Source: Azotobacter beijerinckii (lineage in GTDB: Bacteria > Pseudomonadota > Gammaproteobacteria > Pseudomonadales > Pseudomonadaceae). From it: a DNA stretch of 64,000 nt. A model generated the notes under the pieces. The model did no database searches. It saw only the letters and a program-made list of their open reading frames with translations, and was not told where the DNA came from. Positions 8,578-17,238 of the stretch are shown one piece after another; positions within the stretch are counted from its first letter, which is position 1; each line of letters starts with the position of its first letter. The position numbers were made by a program, and so were the translations under genes. The stretch lies in NCBI RefSeq assembly GCF_900110885.1, contig NZ_FOFJ01000016.1, forward strand, positions 32,441-96,440, written 5' to 3'.

Positions 8578-9654
8578 GTGACCATCAAATTTCCCCCCGT
8601 CCCGGCAGGCCTGCTTGCCCGCTGCAAACCCTGGATTCTCAGCCCGCTGGCCGGTGCTCTCGGCGGCGGCCTCGCCCAACTGCTCGGCTGGCCGCTGCCC
8701 TGGATGATCGGCGCGCTGCTCGGCGTCGCGGCGCTGCGCTGCCTGGGCTGCCTGACCCTCCCCATGCCCCATGGCATCAAGGTCGGCCAGTGGATCATAG
8801 CCACCGGGATCGGCCTGCACTTCAACCCGGCAGTGCTCGAGCAGATCCTCGCCCACCTCGGCCTGGTGCTGGTCGGCACCTTGCTGACCGTGCTCACCTG
8901 CGTCATTGGCATCGTCCTGCACCGGCGTCACGGGGAAAGCTTCGCCACCGCCTACTTCGCCAGCATGCCCGGCGGCGCCAGCGAGATGGTCAACCTGGGC
9001 CGGCCGCATGGCGCCGAACTGCAGCACGTGGCCGCCAGCCACAGCCTGCGCATGATGCTGGTGCTGGTGGGCATCCCTGCCATCTACACCTGGCTGTTCG
9101 CCGGCGGGCAGGCGGCTACCGTCACCCACCTCTGCCCCGATGCCGGCTGGCTGGCTCTGCTGTTCGTCCTCGGCGGTCTGGTCGCGCTGGTCTTCCAGCG
9201 CTGGCGTTTCCCCAACGCCTGGCAACTCGGCGCCCTGCTGGTCAGCGGCCTGTTCAGCGTCACCTTCGACCTGCACATCGGCCTGCCGGACGGCGCCGGC
9301 GAAGTCGGCCAGTGGCTGCTGGGCAGCAGCCTGGGCTGCCATTTCGAGCGTTCGTTCTTCCGTCGCGCCCCGGCGTTCATGCTGCGCACCCTGCTGGCGA
9401 CGGTCGCGGCAGTCCTTCTCGCGGTGCCGATCGCCCTCCTGATGAGCTGGGTTTCGGGCCTGGACGCGCGGACGCTGGTGCTCGGCATGGTGCCCGGCGG
9501 CATCGCCGAGATGAGTCTCACCGCCGAGGCGCTGGGCTTGGTGGTGCCGCTGGTCACCGCGATGCAGGTGCTGCGCCTGCTGCTGGTACTGTTTTTGGCG
9601 AGGCCGGTGTTCCGCTTCTGCAGCGAGCGCCTGACAGTGGGAGAGGCGAGGTAG
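8578..9654 (+). CDS. AbrB-family membrane protein (first copy)
   Basis: This 358-residue polytopic protein is of the AbrB/DUF (PF05145-type) family, often misnamed ammonia monooxygenase. Two internally similar halves each carry about five hydrophobic helices. The segments SPLAGALGGGLAQLLGWPLP near residue 22 and LGMVPGGIAEMSLTAEALGL near residue 301 are the repeated family motifs. The function is not established; the family is commonly found beside tripartite tricarboxylate transporters. The GTG start (V-T-I-K) has AAGG seven bases upstream, and the paralogue at 49632-50726 also starts GTG-ACC. It follows oprD in the same direction. Confidence 0.75.
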   Translation: MTIKFPPVPAGLLARCKPWILSPLAGALGGGLAQLLGWPLPWMIGALLGVAALRCLGCLTLPMPHGIKVGQWIIATGIGLHFNPAVLEQILAHLGLVLVGTLLTVLTCVIGIVLHRRHGESFATAYFASMPGGASEMVNLGRPHGAELQHVAASHSLRMMLVLVGIPAIYTWLFAGGQAATVTHLCPDAGWLALLFVLGGLVALVFQRWRFPNAWQLGALLVSGLFSVTFDLHIGLPDGAGEVGQWLLGSSLGCHFERSFFRRAPAFMLRTLLATVAAVLLAVPIALLMSWVSGLDARTLVLGMVPGGIAEMSLTAEALGLVVPLVTAMQVLRLLLVLFLARPVFRFCSERLTVGEAR

Positions 9655-9760
9655 CCGGGCTGCCGCTGCTCCTGTCATGTCCGGCGAGGGGCGTTGTGCT
9701 CGCAAGCCCGGAACGGTGCACCGTTCCGGGCTTGCCGCGCCGCAGGCCGCGGGTCCGCGA

Positions 9761-11212
9761 TCAATGGGGGGAGGAGGTGCCGTGCAGCCCGGACAGGGTC
9801 AGATCGGTGCCGGCTTTGGGGTCGGTGTTCACGTCGATGCCGCCGGCGGGCGGGGACTTGTCCAGGTGGCCGTATTGTAGGGTGCCGAAGGGCTGGATCT
9901 GCTCGGGCGTCGGCAGGGCGCTCCGCTCCCAGCCGCCGCCGAGCGCACGGATCAGTTCGGCCGAGGCTTGGAGCAGCTCCGTCTTGATCTGCACTTCCCG
10001 GCTGCGGGAGGTCAGGGTGTTCACCTGGGCCACGATCAGGTCGAGGCTGGTGTTGAGGCCGCCCTTGTACAGCTCCATGGTCATGTTCTGGGTCTGGCCC
10101 GCCGCGTCGACCGCCGCATGCTGGTTCTTGACCTCCTCGCCCAGGCGGCTCACCCGGCTCAGGCCGTCCTCGACTTCGCGGAAGGCGTTGAGGACCGTCG
10201 AGCGGTAGTTGTCGCCGGTCTCGCGGTACATCGACCAGGCTTTCTGCACCCCGGCCCGCCGCGCCCCGCCGGTGAAGAGCGGGAGTTCGATGGCCACCTC
10301 CGGCTTGAGGTCGGTCGCCTCGAGGGAGACGTTCGGATAGAAGGAGGCGCGCTGCACGCCGATGCTGCGGTTGGCCTCGGCCATCATGCGTTCGGCGCGG
10401 GCGATATCGGGTCGGCGCTGCAGCAGTTGCGAGGGGACGCTCACCGGCGTCTCCGGGACTTGCATGCCCATGTTGCTGTCGACCGGCTCGATGTGGAATT
10501 CGCTCGGCGAGACGTTGGCGAGGATCGCGATGGCGTGCTCCATGACCTGGCGCTGGGCCTGGATGTCGAGTTCCTCCGCCCGCGTGTTGTAGAGCAGCTC
10601 CTGGGCCCGCACGGCGTCGAGCTTGGGCGAGAGGAGGCCGGCCACGCGGGTTTGCACGATCTCCAGCGATTTCTCGTAGTGCGTGATCGACTGCCGGTAG
10701 TTCGCATCCTGGGCGTCGAGGCCGCGCAAGGCGAAATAGTCGTGGGCGATCTCGGCCTGCAGGCTCAGGCGCGCCGCCGCGTATTCGGCGGCGCGCTGCT
10801 GGGCGACGGCGGTTTGCGCTTTCGTTTCGTTGCGGATCGCCGACCAGATGTCCGGTTCCCAGGACACCAGGCTGGCGGAGGCGCCGAAGCCGAGAATGGC
10901 CTGCGGCATGAGCTTGGAGCGGGCCTGCATCATCGTGTCGCGCGCCTGCTGGAAACGCTCGCCAGCGGCTTGCAGGTCGGCGTTGTTGGCGGTCGCCTGT
11001 TCCTCGATCCGGTCGAGGACCGGGTCCTTGTAAAGCTTCCACCAATCGCTCTGGACGACCTGGTCGGGGGCGCCGGACGGCGTTTTCCCGTTCCAGTTCG
11101 CCGGGACGACGAGTTCCGGGGGTTGATAGGTCGGGGCCAGGTCGCACGCCGACAGGGCCAGAAACAGCGAAAGACCGGCGGAGCGCCCGACCGCACGCAA
11201 GAATCGCTTCAT
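9761..11212 (-). CDS. RND efflux outer membrane factor lipoprotein (NodT family)
   Basis: This 483-residue TolC-like channel is of the NodT/OprM type. The N-terminus is a lipoprotein signal (FLALSACDLAPTY; Cys near residue 23), so it should be anchored in the outer membrane. Two repeated alpha-helical outer membrane efflux domains cover the remainder. It is the last gene of a three-gene operon: its ATG overlaps the adaptor's TGA by four bases (ATGA), showing translational coupling. It would form the exit duct for the permease encoded upstream. The C-terminus is proline- and glycine-rich and without a recognisable domain. Confidence 0.88.
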   Translation of the reverse strand: MKRFLRAVGRSAGLSLFLALSACDLAPTYQPPELVVPANWNGKTPSGAPDQVVQSDWWKLYKDPVLDRIEEQATANNADLQAAGERFQQARDTMMQARSKLMPQAILGFGASASLVSWEPDIWSAIRNETKAQTAVAQQRAAEYAAARLSLQAEIAHDYFALRGLDAQDANYRQSITHYEKSLEIVQTRVAGLLSPKLDAVRAQELLYNTRAEELDIQAQRQVMEHAIAILANVSPSEFHIEPVDSNMGMQVPETPVSVPSQLLQRRPDIARAERMMAEANRSIGVQRASFYPNVSLEATDLKPEVAIELPLFTGGARRAGVQKAWSMYRETGDNYRSTVLNAFREVEDGLSRVSRLGEEVKNQHAAVDAAGQTQNMTMELYKGGLNTSLDLIVAQVNTLTSRSREVQIKTELLQASAELIRALGGGWERSALPTPEQIQPFGTLQYGHLDKSPPAGGIDVNTDPKAGTDLTLSGLHGTSSPH

Positions 11213-12471
11213 CGCTTCACCTCGCCGGCCGAGGATTGCAGGTTGGTTTCGGGCGTTTGCCGGTGGGGCGTCTCGCTCCCGGCCGCTTCGGCAGCGGGGG
11301 CGACATGGCTGTAGCCCGGGGTCGGCGGGACGAGTTCGACCTCCTCGCCCTCCATCAGCGCGGCGGGCGGGTTGTCGGCGATCCGGTCGCCCGCGGTGAG
11401 GCCGTCGGTGATCTGCACCTGTTCGCCGAGAATCTTGCCGGCGGTGACCGGCTTGTAATGGATGCGCTGGTCGGCCGTCACGGTCGCGACCTGCAGGCCG
11501 TTTTCCTCGAAGACCAGGGCGCTGGTCGGGATGGTCAGGATGCGATTGTCCGCCGGCGCCGTCAGCTTGACCGTGGCATAGGAGCCGGGCCACAGGCTGG
11601 CATCGCCGTTGTCGAGGGTGAACTCGGTGACGGCCGTGCGGGTGTTCGGATCGTAGCCCTTGGCGACCGTCAGGAAGTTCGCCGTGTAGTGGCGGTTGGG
11701 GTATTGCGTCACTTCGACGTCCGCGGTCAGGCCCGGCTTGAGCATGTAGGAGAACACCGCCGGGACGGAGACGAACAGCCGCATGCTGTGGGTGTCGGCC
11801 ACCGAGAACAGCTCCGTGGCGTCGCCGCTGGCGCCCAGGCTGCCGCCGCCTTCGTTGACCAGGTCGCCGACGTTGATCGAGCGCGAGGTCACCGTGCCGT
11901 CGAACGGCGCGACGATCTGCTTGAACTTCTGCAGCGCCTCGAAGCGCTTGACGTTCTGCTGCGCCGCCTCGTAGAGGGCCTTCTCGGATTGCGCGTTGGC
12001 CTCCTGCTCGGTGATCGACTGCTCCGACACCGCCTGGGAGTTGCGCAGCGCCACCCAGCGCTTGGCGGTGACCACCGCCAAGTTGTACTTGGCCTCCGCC
12101 GAGCGCAGGTCGGCCTTGGCCTGGGCGTATTCGGCATCGAGCGCCGGGGTGTTGATCTCGGCCAGCAGGTCGCCGGTCTTCACGTGGGCGCCGAAGTCCT
12201 TGTGCCACATCTTCACGTAGCCGGAGACCTGCGCGTAGATCGGCGCCTGGTACCAGGCGTCGACCGATCCCGGCAGGGTGAGGTTTTCCTCGCTCGGCCC
12301 GGCCTGCGGGTTGACGACGGAAATCTTGGGAATCGCGCTTTCGAGGGTTTCCTCGCGCAGCGCTTCGGTATGCTGGACCCGGCTGTAGACCTGATAGCCG
12401 CTAATCCCGCCGATGGCTGCGACGACCGCGACAGCGAGGATCGCGCCGCCTTTGCTCTTACTCTTGCGCAT
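11209..12471 (-). CDS. RND efflux periplasmic adaptor (membrane fusion protein)
   Basis: This 420-residue HlyD/MFP adaptor links an RND permease to the outer-membrane channel. An N-terminal signal anchor (about residues 9-27) is followed by a lipoyl half-motif (APIYAQVSGYVKMWHKDFGA) and a helical hairpin of about residues 95-160. A second lipoyl half (VAPFDGTVTSRSINVGDLV) and beta-barrel/membrane-proximal domains follow. The C-terminal tail is rich in Pro, Glu and Ala and ends in a charged stretch. Its ATG overlaps the permease stop (TGATG) and its own stop overlaps the outer-membrane factor start, so the three genes form a tight operon. Confidence 0.88.
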   Translation of the reverse strand: MRKSKSKGGAILAVAVVAAIGGISGYQVYSRVQHTEALREETLESAIPKISVVNPQAGPSEENLTLPGSVDAWYQAPIYAQVSGYVKMWHKDFGAHVKTGDLLAEINTPALDAEYAQAKADLRSAEAKYNLAVVTAKRWVALRNSQAVSEQSITEQEANAQSEKALYEAAQQNVKRFEALQKFKQIVAPFDGTVTSRSINVGDLVNEGGGSLGASGDATELFSVADTHSMRLFVSVPAVFSYMLKPGLTADVEVTQYPNRHYTANFLTVAKGYDPNTRTAVTEFTLDNGDASLWPGSYATVKLTAPADNRILTIPTSALVFEENGLQVATVTADQRIHYKPVTAGKILGEQVQITDGLTAGDRIADNPPAALMEGEEVELVPPTPGYSHVAPAAEAAGSETPHRQTPETNLQSSAGEVKR

Positions 12472-15400
12472 CAGGCGTTCTCCTTCTTGCGGTTTTTCCG
12501 GTAGTAAACGATGGCATAGACGCAGGGCACGAATAGCAGGGTGGAAATGGTGGCGACCGTCAGACCGCCGATCACGGCCCGGCCGAGCGGTGCGTTCTGG
12601 GAGTTGCTGATGGACATGGGCACCATGCCGATGATCATCGCCGCGGCGGTCATGATGACCGGGCGAATCCGCCCGTAGCCGGCCTCGATGGCCGCCCGGA
12701 TGGCATCGCCGTGCACCTCCAGCCGTTCGCGGGCGAAGGACACCACCAGGATCGAGTTCGCCGTCGCCGTGCCCATGCACATGATGGCGCCGGTCAGCGC
12801 CGGTATGGACAGGTTGGTCCCGGTGAGGAACAGGCCCCAGGCGATCCCCGCCAGCGCGCCCGGCAGGGCGGTGATGATGATGAACGGGTCCAGCCAGGAC
12901 TGGAAATTCACCACGATCAGCAGGTAGATCAGCACGATCGAGATCGCCAGGCCGACGACCAGCTGGCCGTAGGAGCTGGCCATGGTTTCCGTCTGGCCGC
13001 GGATGTCGATGGCCGACCCTGGCGGCAACTCGTGTTCCAGGGAGGCGATGGCTTGCTCGACGTCCGCCGTCACGCCGCCGAGATCGCGTCCTTCGTTGGA
13101 GACATAGATGTCGAAGAGCGGGATCAGGTTGTAGTGCGAGACCTGGCCCGGCGTGCCTTTGGTGGTGAGCGTGCTCATGCTGCCGAGGAACTGGGTCGGC
13201 TTGCCGTCCGGGTTGCCGTCGCCGTTGCCGAGCGGGGTGGTCAGCAGGTCGTTGACGCTGGTGAGCTGCTCCTGCGGGGTATAGATGTTGATCGGATAGG
13301 ACAGGCCGTTTTCCGGGTTCAGCCAGTAACTCTGGTGGACCTGCTGGCTGCCGGACAGGGTGATCAGTTCGTTGTTGGCCAGATCCTCTTCGGTGGTGTC
13401 GCTGCTCAGACCCAGGGTCCGGTTGCCGTTGACCAGGATGGTCGGGGTGCGCATGGTCTGCTGGATGTTGACGTCGGAGGCACCGGTGATCTTCTTCAGC
13501 TTGTCCTCGAGCTTGAGCGCGAACTCGTAGTTCTTCTGCGCGTCGAGGCCGGAAATCTGCACGTCGATCGGCGCCGGAGAGCCGAAGTTGAGGATCTTGG
13601 CGGTGAGGTCGGCAGGCTGGAAGGTGAAGACCGTGCCGGGGAATTTCTTCGCCAGGCCGTCGCGCAGAATGGCGCGGAAATCCCACACGGGGGCGGTTTC
13701 GTTCTTCAGCGAGATGGTCAGGTCGCAGTCTTGCGTGCCGATGGTCGGCGTCGGGATGAACGCCAGGTTGTGCGGGCCGACCGGCAGACCGCAGTTGTTG
13801 ACGATTTCCTCGACCTGGCCCGGCAGCAGGCGCTCGATTTCCCGGTTGACCAGGGTCACGATCCGGCCGGTCACTTCGATCCGCGTACCGAGCGGCGCCC
13901 GCATGTGCAGTTGCAGGGTGCCCGATTTGATTTCCGGGAAGAAATCGCGGCCGCTGAAGTAGAACAGGCCGGTCGAGGCCACGGCTAGGATCAGGAAGCT
14001 GAGGACGAAGCCGGCGCGGTGCGCGATGGCTTTTTCCAGCAGGTCGCGATAGCCCTCGCGGAAGTTCGAGAAGCCCCGTTCGAAGCCTTTCTGGAAGCGC
14101 CCGAAGAGGCCCGGCGGCTTGCCGCCGTGACCCTGGGCCGGCGTGTGCGGGTGGTTCTGTGCGGCATCCCGTTTCTCCAGCTGCAGCTGCCGATGGTGTT
14201 CCTCGTTGAACTTCGCCTCTTCCGCGGCATCCAGTACCGCCGCCTCGTGCGGATGGTGCGGCGCATGCGGATGCCCGGCCGGCGCGTGGTGGGCATGCCC
14301 GGCGAGCAGGTACTTGGCCATGGTCGGTACCAGGGTCCGCGACAGGACGAAGGAGGCGAGCATGGCGAAGATGATGGCTTCGGCCATCGGCATGAACAGC
14401 CAGCCGGACACGCCTTCGAGGGTGAACAGCGGGAACCAGACGATGCAGATGCAGAGGGTCGCGACGAGGGTCGGAATGACGATCTGGTTGGCCGCATCGA
14501 TGATCGCCGTCTCGATGTCCTTGCCCATCTCCAGGTGGGTGTCGACGTTCTCGATCATCACCGTCGCGTCGTCGACAAGGATGCCGACGGCCAGCGCCAA
14601 CCCTCCGAGCGTCATGACGTTGATGGTCTGGCCCGCCCAGCCGAGGCCGATGATCGAGCAGAGAATGGCCAGCGGAATCGAGGTGGCGATGATCACCGTG
14701 GCGCGCCAGGAGCCGAGGAACAGCAGGACCACGATCCCGGTCAGCGCGGCGGCGGTGACCATCTCGTGCACCACGTCCTTGATCGAGTCCTTCACGAAGG
14801 TCGAGGCGTCGTTCATCAGACTGACATGGACGTCCGGCGGCAGGATCTTCTGCAGCTTCGGCATCAGGTCCTTGACCCCCTGGACCACGTCGAGGGTCGA
14901 GGCCTCGCCGCTCTTCATGATGACCACCAGCACGGCCTGCTTGCCCTTGACCAGCACGGAGTTGGTCTGCGGCGGCCCGGAGAGGGACACGTGGGCGATG
15001 TCGCGCAGGTGAATGTAGGCGTTGCCGATCTTCTTGATCGGCAGGTCGTCGAAGTGGTCGATGGCCATCGGAATCGCGTTGGTCTGCACCATCCAGTCCT
15101 TGGCGCCGATCTTCTGGTCGCCGGCCGGCAGCACGATGCTCTGCTTCTCCAGGGCCTTCTCGACGTCCACGCCCGACAGGTGATGGGCCAGCAGCTGTTG
15201 CTGCTTGAGGTTGATCAGCAGGAACGGCGGCTTGCCGCCATAGGGGTGAGGAACGATGGCGCCCGGCACCGTCACCACGAACGGCCGGATACGCGCGAAG
15301 GCGAGGTTGTAGAGATCCGCCGGGGTGCGCGAGTCGGAGGTCACCTGCATGGTCAGCACCGGCACCGACGACGCCTCCAGGCGCATGATCATCGGCGGCG

Positions 15401-15776
15401 AGATGCCCGGCGGCAGCTGCGGGATGACCGTCTGGGAAATCGAGGCGACATCCGCTTCGGCCGGGCCCAGATCGGTACCGGGGTGGAAGTAGATGTTGGT
15501 GATCGAACTCCCGTAGTAGGACGTGCTTTCGATGTGCTCGATACCTTCCACCGTGGAGGTCACGGCTTGTTCGTAGTAGCGCACGATGCGTCCGCCGACG
15601 TCTTCCGGCATCAGGCCGGAATAGGTCCAGACGACGGAGATCACCGGGACCCTGATGTTGGGAAATACGTCCGTCGGGGTGTGGAAAACCGAGCGGATAC
15701 CGAACAGCAAGATGAGCAAGGCGAGGACCACGAACGTATAGGGTCTTCGCAGAGCGGTAATGACAATCGCATTCAT
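12471..15776 (-). CDS. RND efflux permease with histidine-rich cytoplasmic loop
   Basis: This 1101-residue inner-membrane RND permease is an AcrB-like proton antiporter. Twelve hydrophobic helices and two large periplasmic domains are evident. The TM4 proton-relay pair is present in LAVGILVDDATVMIEN, so the machinery looks active. Unusually, the cytoplasmic loop between the two halves (about residues 493-556, bases 14110-14300) is strongly enriched in histidine, with runs such as HAHHAPAGHPHAPHHPH, and then in charged residues. The usual loop is much less His-rich. Substrate is unknown: the DD motif suggests the drug-exporting HAE class, whereas the His-rich loop would suit metal sensing. The start at 15776 gives the canonical N-terminal helix (MNAIVITALRRPY). 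Confidence 0.88.
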   Translation of the reverse strand: MNAIVITALRRPYTFVVLALLILLFGIRSVFHTPTDVFPNIRVPVISVVWTYSGLMPEDVGGRIVRYYEQAVTSTVEGIEHIESTSYYGSSITNIYFHPGTDLGPAEADVASISQTVIPQLPPGISPPMIMRLEASSVPVLTMQVTSDSRTPADLYNLAFARIRPFVVTVPGAIVPHPYGGKPPFLLINLKQQQLLAHHLSGVDVEKALEKQSIVLPAGDQKIGAKDWMVQTNAIPMAIDHFDDLPIKKIGNAYIHLRDIAHVSLSGPPQTNSVLVKGKQAVLVVIMKSGEASTLDVVQGVKDLMPKLQKILPPDVHVSLMNDASTFVKDSIKDVVHEMVTAAALTGIVVLLFLGSWRATVIIATSIPLAILCSIIGLGWAGQTINVMTLGGLALAVGILVDDATVMIENVDTHLEMGKDIETAIIDAANQIVIPTLVATLCICIVWFPLFTLEGVSGWLFMPMAEAIIFAMLASFVLSRTLVPTMAKYLLAGHAHHAPAGHPHAPHHPHEAAVLDAAEEAKFNEEHHRQLQLEKRDAAQNHPHTPAQGHGGKPPGLFGRFQKGFERGFSNFREGYRDLLEKAIAHRAGFVLSFLILAVASTGLFYFSGRDFFPEIKSGTLQLHMRAPLGTRIEVTGRIVTLVNREIERLLPGQVEEIVNNCGLPVGPHNLAFIPTPTIGTQDCDLTISLKNETAPVWDFRAILRDGLAKKFPGTVFTFQPADLTAKILNFGSPAPIDVQISGLDAQKNYEFALKLEDKLKKITGASDVNIQQTMRTPTILVNGNRTLGLSSDTTEEDLANNELITLSGSQQVHQSYWLNPENGLSYPINIYTPQEQLTSVNDLLTTPLGNGDGNPDGKPTQFLGSMSTLTTKGTPGQVSHYNLIPLFDIYVSNEGRDLGGVTADVEQAIASLEHELPPGSAIDIRGQTETMASSYGQLVVGLAISIVLIYLLIVVNFQSWLDPFIIITALPGALAGIAWGLFLTGTNLSIPALTGAIMCMGTATANSILVVSFARERLEVHGDAIRAAIEAGYGRIRPVIMTAAAMIIGMVPMSISNSQNAPLGRAVIGGLTVATISTLLFVPCVYAIVYYRKNRKKENA

Positions 15777-15934
15777 GTAGACAGACGTCCTGGCAATGAA
15801 AGGACAGGTGAGCGCCCGAGTGTCGGCCCGGCCCGGGCCATGTCGACGAGCAGTCTTTCTCGTCCCTGAGACAGGTGCGATCCGCACGGTGCGGTGTGCA
15901 CAGGCGTGCAGAGATACAGGATGACGACACGCTT

Positions 15935-16020
15935 AGCAACAATTTGAAATAAGTTTTTATAGTGTAAATTTTATGTAAATGATAAATTAAAAAAATTTTT
16001 TACACGTTTTTTGACAATCT
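15935..16020 (-). promoter_or_regulatory. AT-rich promoter region of the RND operon
   Basis: This is an 85-bp AT-rich patch in otherwise GC-rich DNA. On the minus strand TTATCA (15985-15980) and TATAAA (15961-15956) are separated by 18 bp and form a plausible -35/-10 pair, placing transcription start about 170 bp before the permease ATG. GTGTAAA (15962-15968) and TTTACAC (15999-16005) form an inverted repeat flanking the -35 side, a possible repressor operator. No regulator gene lies next to it. Confidence 0.4.
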
Positions 16021-16224
16021 TCGCGTGAAGATCGCAGGCACGATGCGCCCGGAGGTTTCCGGCGGGGCCGGGACGATTTCATGGGTCTGGAGATGACGGG
16101 TCGATGCGCGAGAGGCGGCTCCGGGTCGCCCGGTGGAGGGGGTGGGATGGCCCCGTTGACGGGCGTGGCCCGCCGGTATCGTGACCTGCGGGGGCAGCAG
16201 CCGGCCCCCCCCGTGACGGGCCGC
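16021..16224. other. Non-coding stretch between RND promoter and recombinase
   Basis: GC-rich sequence with no convincing gene. GGCGGGCC-type and CCCGTGACGGGC repeats occur around 16130-16225 and could be recombination-site debris of the adjacent recombinase, but no defined res-type or crossover site was recognised. Confidence 0.3.
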
Positions 16225-16839
16225 TTATCGGGCTTGTTCCAGCAGCCTCATGCCGTCCGGCCGCAGCTCGCCCTCGGGGGAGACATGCCGGTACAGCGTC
16301 TGGCGGGTAATGCCGAGTTCCTTGCAGAGGTCCGACACCTTGGTTCTGGGCTCGCCCATGGCGGCCATCGCCAGGCGCAGCTTGGCGGCGGTCAGCTTGA
16401 ACGGCCGTCCGCCTTTGCGGCCGCGCGTTCGCGCCGAGGCCGGTCCGGGCGCTGTTCGCTCGGCAGTTGGCTCCCGCTCGAACTCGGCCAGCGCGGCGAA
16501 GATGCCGGACACCAGGTTCCCCGCCTGGGTGGTGTCGATGGCCGCACCGTGGCCGGCCAGCACCTTCAGCCCGACGCCGCGCGCGATCAGCTCGTGCACG
16601 GTGCCGATCAGGTGGCGCAGGTCCTGGCCGAGGCGGTCGAGCTTCCATACCACCAGGATGTCGCCTTGGCGCAGGGCTTTCAGGCAGGCGGCCAGGCCGG
16701 GTCGCGCATCCTGGCGCCCCGCAGCGCGGTCTTCGTAGCAATGGGTCTCCGGCACTCCGGCGGCGACCAGGGCGTCGCGCTGCGGGGCGGTCGTCTGGGC
16801 GTCGTCTGTCTCGGAGGCTCGCATGTAGCCGATCAGCAT
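16225..16839 (-). pseudogene. Serine recombinase (resolvase/invertase), probably inactive
   Basis: This 204-residue small serine recombinase is similar to Tn3-type resolvases and invertases. The N-terminal catalytic domain keeps the nucleophile context YMRAS and the Arg of DARPGL. The normally invariant DRLGR is DRLGQ, losing the arginine equivalent to gamma-delta resolvase R71. The dimer-helix segment normally reading ELIRERT is EPTAERT, with two helix-breaking prolines nearby. A C-terminal helix-turn-helix (about residues 160-190, KVSDLCKELGITRQTLYRHV) is intact. The reading frame is open but the changes suggest loss of recombination activity. The start at 16839 (MLIGYMRAS) is the family norm; an alternative ATG is at 16854. 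It probably belonged to a transposon no longer recognisable here. Confidence 0.7.
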
Positions 16840-17093
16840 CTTTTCACCTGTCATCTGTGCATCGACTGCGTGACGGCCTGCGGAGCGGGGCTTGTCACCA
16901 AAATGTCATTTAACAAGTTGTTTTCACCAATGCGCCGAAAGGTATTTGCTTAGCAAGCTAATTGCAAGATCGAAATGTTCGCTCGATGTCCATAGGGATG
17001 CTGGCGGTATTTTGTAAGTGATTATTGCTGCATGGCCCGAGGGACTTCCCCGTCCGTCGTTCATCGCGCGGCCGCGCCCTGACTTCCTTCCTT

Positions 17094-17125
17094 GAAAGCC
17101 TGCCGAAAGCTTGCGTGGCTAGGAT
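17094..17125 (+). promoter_or_regulatory. Candidate TctD-controlled promoter of the second oprD
   Basis: GAAAG direct repeats at 17094-17098 and 17105-17109 (11 bp apart) precede CTAGGAT (17119-17125). The distance from the start of the second repeat to CTAGG is 14 bp. The same repeats and the same 14-bp distance occur upstream of tctC (55388-55430) and of the second tctC (52039-52070). The repeats would overlap the -35 region, as for a class II activator of the OmpR family. Confidence 0.7.
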
Positions 17126-17187
17126 GTGCCGCGAGGCACACCACCGCAGGCCATCCGGGCCGATCCGGCACGCCTCCCTCAGGAAAT

Positions 17188-17238
17188 CCTACGCAGTGGT
17201 AGCGATTTCCCTACAACAACAAAGGAAGCCACTGTATG
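17188..17238 (+). promoter_or_regulatory. Leader hairpin with AAC-repeat loop and sequestered Shine-Dalgarno
   Basis: CAGTGG (17194-17199) pairs with CCACTG (17229-17234), and an inner TTCC/GGAA helix closes a loop containing AACAACAA (17215-17222), an exact AANAANAA Hfq/Crc motif. The GGAA is the Shine-Dalgarno of the short frame starting at 17236. Nearly the same sequence and fold, with a different loop length, occurs on the minus strand at 55289-55332. Confidence 0.6.

Noticed and set aside
12711..15869. Long plus-strand frames opposite the RND operon
   Set aside because: They mirror the codon pattern of the minus-strand RND genes and encode no recognisable protein.
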